6,506 bases of DNA from Flavobacteriaceae bacterium (GTDB lineage Bacteria > Bacteroidota > Bacteroidia > Flavobacteriales > Flavobacteriaceae), in assembly GCA_023301205.1 (NCBI GenBank), contig JALZVC010000212.1:1-6506 (forward strand), in the 5' to 3' direction. The position numbers and the translations under genes are program-made. Every line of letters begins with the position of its first letter. Position 1 is the first letter of the stretch. This document shows, in pieces, positions 6,469 through 6,506 of this stretch. The notes under the pieces are model-generated. The model was not told the DNA's origin, did no database searches, and was given only the letters and a program-made list of their open reading frames with translations.

Positions 6469-6499
6469 TTAGAACTCTAACAAATACCTAGTATATTTG
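6469..6499 (+). promoter_or_regulatory. Candidate rightward promoter at the window edge
   Basis: TTAG (6469-6472), exactly 19 bases of spacer and TATATTTG (6492-6499) match the Bacteroidota layout TTTG-N19-TAnnTTTG; the -7 box is exact and the -33 box has one mismatch. Transcription would start near the last base of the window and read away from pyrH, so the target gene or RNA lies outside. If real, the neighbour to the right is divergent from the pyrH side. Confidence 0.4.
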
Positions 6500-6506
6500 C
6501 ATCGAG

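Overview
The window is AT-rich bacterial chromosome that reads as a member of the Bacteroidota, most likely a marine Flavobacteriaceae. The evidence is the wording of the PyrH, Frr and AsnS proteins, the lack of Shine-Dalgarno sites in front of A/T-rich start regions, a DUF5686-type outer-membrane barrel, and several matches to the Bacteroidota sigma-A promoter (-7 TAnnTTTG, with a -33 TTTG-like box about 17-19 bases upstream). The genus cannot be fixed from this window.

All intact genes lie on the minus strand, so they read from right to left. The order of transcription is pyrH (UMP kinase), a 189-base gap holding a possible frr promoter and a leader with inverted repeats, frr (ribosome recycling factor), a 421-residue DUF5686-like outer-membrane beta-barrel, an 802-residue RND/MMPL-family exporter with a TTG start, and the first 183 codons of asnS (asparaginyl-tRNA synthetase), which runs off the left edge. 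The asnS fragment has no stop inside the window and is easily missed. Gaps between genes are 62-189 bases. Each gap downstream of pyrH has at least a weak promoter-like element, so the genes may be both co-transcribed and separately boosted.

The right end (about 5916-6506) holds no intact gene. It contains a probable intrinsic terminator for leftward transcription (5985-6027), about 160 bases with nothing recognisable, and a broken remnant of a LuxR/NarL-type helix-turn-helix regulator (6186-6406) with one frameshift, in-frame stops and no receiver domain. Beyond that are a perfect 19-base palindrome (6441-6459) and a rightward promoter-like element (6469-6499) at the window edge, which may drive a gene outside the window.

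Functionally the window joins translation and nucleotide genes (pyrH, frr, asnS) with an envelope pair (barrel plus RND exporter). The pair is the most open biological question here. Otherwise this is an ordinary core-genome region and I do not see a new defence or mobile system. The best leads are the barrel-exporter pair and its unusual TM4, an A9 tract early in the barrel gene, the TTG start with a very short leader, the structured frr leader, and the decayed regulator.
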